Below are positions 6,085-7,740 of a DNA stretch of 7,740 nt, piece after piece. The notes below the pieces were generated by a model. It was not told the origin of the DNA. It made no database searches and was given only the letters and a program-made list of their open reading frames with translations. Made by a program: the position numbers and the translations under genes. The stretch spans positions 1 to 7,740 of the forward strand of contig JAVEEH010000071.1 in NCBI GenBank assembly GCA_030840545.1. Reading direction: 5' to 3'. Position 1 is the first letter of the stretch, and the number at the start of each line of letters is the position of its first letter. The stretch comes from Frankiaceae bacterium. Lineage in GTDB: Bacteria > Actinomycetota > Actinomycetes > JAFAQI01.

Positions 6085-7002
6085 TCAGCCCGCGGGACGA
6101 CGGCGGGACCGGGCCGCCCCCCGGCGGGTCCGGCGGCTTCGGGTCCGGCGTCGCAGCATCGTGATGGGCACTGCTCCCACGAAGCCCAGGCCGAGGGGGC
6201 TCGTCAGCGCCGCTGCGAGTCCCTTCTGATGAAACGTCGAGGGCACCGGCAACGTCCCCCAGTCGCCGATCGGCCAGACCTTGATGAAGGCGCGACCGAT
6301 GACGTTGCCGGTCGGGATCGTCCCGTTGTGGTCCGCCTGGTGGGACGGGTCGCGTGAGTCAGCGGAGGAGTTGCGATGGTCACCCATCACCCACAACCGG
6401 CCCTTGGGCACCGTGACGTCGAAGTTCGAGTCGGACGGACGCGCGCCGGGATACAGGTAGGGCTCGACCAGCGGACGGCCGTTGACGGTGATGCGCCCCT
6501 GCACGTCACAACACACGACGTGGTCTCCACCGACCCCGATCACCCGCTTGATGAAGTCCTTGCTGCTCGGAGCCGCGACGCCCAGGGCCGAGCCGATGTC
6601 GTGGAAGAACCGCGCGATCGGGTTGCTCGGTGGCGTCGCCGTGAACTCGGGACTGTCCTGCCACGACGTCGGACCGCGGAAGACGATGATCTCGCCGCGA
6701 TGCACGTCCCGGATGCGGTAGATGAGCTTGTTGACCAGGACCCGGTCGCCGATCTGCAGCGTGTTCTGCATGGAGCCGGACGGGATGTAGAACGCCTGCA
6801 CCAGGAAGGTCTTGATCAGCAGCGCCAGGACGAGCGCGATGAGGATGAGGAACGGCAGCTCCCGCCAGAACGATCCCCGCCTGCGCCGATGCTTAGCGCC
6901 CGCAGCGGGCGTCGCATCCGTGCCGGGGGTCTCTGTCGCCGTCGCGCCGGGCTCGGCGGCAGCGGCCGGCCCTGGCGTTTCGTCGGGTGAGGTCACGGTC
7001 AA
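6085..7002 (-). CDS. lepB: Signal peptidase I
   Basis: Membrane-bound serine-lysine protease that cleaves signal peptides from exported proteins on the outer face of the membrane. The 305-residue protein has a Pro/Ala-rich, probably disordered cytoplasmic N-terminus (1-36), a basic stop KHRRRR (37-42) and a transmembrane helix (about 48-70). Box B FYIPSGSMQNTL (71-82) holds catalytic S77, box D DFIKRVIGVGGD (149-160) holds general base K152, and box E GDHRNSSADSR is at 207-217. A second hydrophobic stretch (about 262-282) is followed by a tail of about 23 residues dominated by Arg (RRRTRSRRTRRG). This suggests two membrane passes with both ends in the cytoplasm. I took the TTG at 7002; the GTG at 6996 is equally possible, as neither has a ribosome binding site. 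It begins 11 nt after the rplS stop. Confidence 0.94.
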   Translation of the reverse strand: MTVTSPDETPGPAAAAEPGATATETPGTDATPAAGAKHRRRRGSFWRELPFLILIALVLALLIKTFLVQAFYIPSGSMQNTLQIGDRVLVNKLIYRIRDVHRGEIIVFRGPTSWQDSPEFTATPPSNPIARFFHDIGSALGVAAPSSKDFIKRVIGVGGDHVVCCDVQGRITVNGRPLVEPYLYPGARPSDSNFDVTVPKGRLWVMGDHRNSSADSRDPSHQADHNGTIPTGNVIGRAFIKVWPIGDWGTLPVPSTFHQKGLAAALTSPLGLGFVGAVPITMLRRRTRSRRTRRGAARSRRRPAG

Positions 7003-7013
7003 GGCGGGCGGAG

Positions 7014-7373
7014 TCAGCGCGCCGGGGCGGCGTCGCGCTTCTCCTTGATCTTCGCCTTCTTGCCGCGCAGCTCGCGCAGGTAGTAGAGCTTCGCTCGCCG
7101 GACGTCGCCGCGGGTGACGACCTCGATGTGGTCGACGATCGGCGAGTGGACCGGGAACGTCCGCTCGACACCGACGCCGAAGCTCACCTTGCGGACCGTG
7201 AAGGTCTCGCGCACACCGCCGCCCTGGCGTCGGATGACGACACCCTGGAACACCTGGATGCGCTCACGGTTGCCCTCGACCACGCGCACGTGCACCTTGA
7301 CGGTGTCACCGGGGCGGAACGCCGGGACGTCGCTGCGCAGCGACGCGGCGTCGATCGAGTCGAGGGTCTGCAT
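7014..7373 (-). CDS. rplS: 50S ribosomal protein L19 (bL19)
   Basis: bL19 sits at the 30S-50S interface of the ribosome. The 119-residue length is normal. The family pattern is complete: FRPGDTVKVHVRVVEGNRER (19-38), IQVFQGVVIRRQGGGVRETF (39-58), TVRKVSFGVGVERTFPVHSP (59-78), then an RRAKLYYLRELRGKKAKIKE run (begins 92) and a basic C-terminus. The ATG at 7373 is preceded by GAAGGA (minus strand, 7385 to 7380) at 6 nt. It follows trmD by 91 nt, the usual trmD-rplS pairing, and precedes lepB by 11 nt. Confidence 0.97.
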   Translation of the reverse strand: MQTLDSIDAASLRSDVPAFRPGDTVKVHVRVVEGNRERIQVFQGVVIRRQGGGVRETFTVRKVSFGVGVERTFPVHSPIVDHIEVVTRGDVRRAKLYYLRELRGKKAKIKEKRDAAPAR

Positions 7374-7411
7374 CAGGAATCCTTCATCGTCAGGTCGCGA
7401 CGAACGTGTCA

Positions 7412-7434
7412 GTGGCGAGGAACCATGGTGCCAC
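7412..7434 (-). repeat. Small inverted repeat in the trmD-rplS gap
   Basis: GTGGC (7412-7416) and GCCAC (7430-7434) can pair around 13 nt that contain the palindrome ACCATGGT (7422-7429). It is the only notable structure in the 91-bp gap. A leader element for rplS is conceivable, but with 5-bp arms it may be chance. Confidence 0.25.
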
Positions 7435-7464
7435 AGCGCGACGTCCGAGCGGTAACCCGGCGAC

Positions 7465-7740
7465 CTATTCCAGCAGGTCAGGTCGCTGTTCCGCCGTACG
7501 ACGCTCCGCCGCCTCGCGGCGCCAGCGCTCGACCGAAGCGTGGTCGCCGGACAGCAGCACCGGGGGCACGTCGAGGCCCCGCCAGCTCGCCGGCCGCGTG
7601 TAGACCGGCGCCTCCAGCAGGCCGGTGGCGAACGACTCGTCGACCGGACTGTCGGAGTTGCCCATGAATCCGGGCAGCAGCCGAGCCACCGCTTCGATGA
7701 TCACCAGCACCGCCGCCTCACCGCCGGCGAGCACGTAGTC
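7465..7740 (-). CDS. trmD: tRNA (guanine-N1)-methyltransferase TrmD, C-terminal part
   Basis: TrmD methylates G37 of tRNAs that read codons starting with C or with related anticodons, using SAM, and so prevents +1 frameshifting. Only the last 91 residues are in the window. They begin inside the trefoil-knot region with DYVLAGGEAAVLVIIEAVAR (1-20), continuing LLPG, and the C-terminal domain shows SFATGLLEAPVYTRP (35-49) and VPPVLLSGDHASVERWRR (57-74), all standard for TrmD. The N-terminus is beyond position 7740. The frame ends with TAG at 7465, 91 nt before rplS. Confidence 0.95.
   Translation of the reverse strand, partial: DYVLAGGEAAVLVIIEAVARLLPGFMGNSDSPVDESFATGLLEAPVYTRPASWRGLDVPPVLLSGDHASVERWRREAAERRTAEQRPDLLE

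Noticed and set aside
5438..6229. Plus-strand open frame opposite rnhB
   Set aside because: rnhB on the minus strand has an intact active site; this frame is low-complexity and unrecognised.
1..7740. CRISPR array, tRNA or rRNA genes, insertion sequence or prophage
   Set aside because: I saw no regularly spaced repeats, cloverleaf sequences, transposase genes or target-site duplications; the tyrosine recombinase is the housekeeping XerC in its usual context.

Overview
The window is high-GC DNA (third codon positions are nearly all G or C) carrying a conserved actinobacterial housekeeping block, almost entirely on the minus strand. Read in the direction of transcription (right to left) the order is trmD (partial), rplS, lepB, rnhB, a DUF2469 gene, a small unrecognised gene, then yraN, comM/yifB, dprA and xerC (partial). 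This order, together with DUF2469 and the actinobacterial style of the proteins, points to an Actinomycetota chromosome. The genus cannot be fixed from the sequence.

Right part (about 5037-7740): the translation and secretion operon. It encodes tRNA m1G37 methyltransferase TrmD, ribosomal protein bL19, type I signal peptidase LepB, RNase HII and a DUF2469 protein. Gaps are short (91, 11 and 26 nt) or the genes overlap (rnhB/DUF2469), so cotranscription is likely.

Middle part (about 3717-5036): the only accessory region. A plus-strand FkbM-family SAM-dependent methyltransferase gene lies against the direction of the block. Beside it is an 84-codon minus-strand ORF for an acidic, aromatic-free, proline/alanine-rich and probably disordered protein. 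The two genes converge and their stop codons share a CTAG. A 9-bp inverted repeat after the DUF2469 stop contains the ribosome binding site of the small ORF, and a 30-bp imperfect dyad sits in the divergent gap between the methyltransferase and yraN.

Left part (1-3716): yraN, comM, dprA and xerC. The first three are joined by stop/start overlaps (TGATG and GTGA) and xerC follows closely, so this looks like one translationally coupled DNA-processing operon: a nuclease-like protein, a branch-migration AAA+ helicase, a RecA loader and a site-specific recombinase. Because the methyltransferase interrupts the block, this operon probably starts from its own promoter in the 3717-3839 gap.

I saw no RNA genes, insertion sequences, CRISPR arrays or prophage genes. 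The window is mostly ordinary; what deserves a second look is confined to the middle region and a few small structures.
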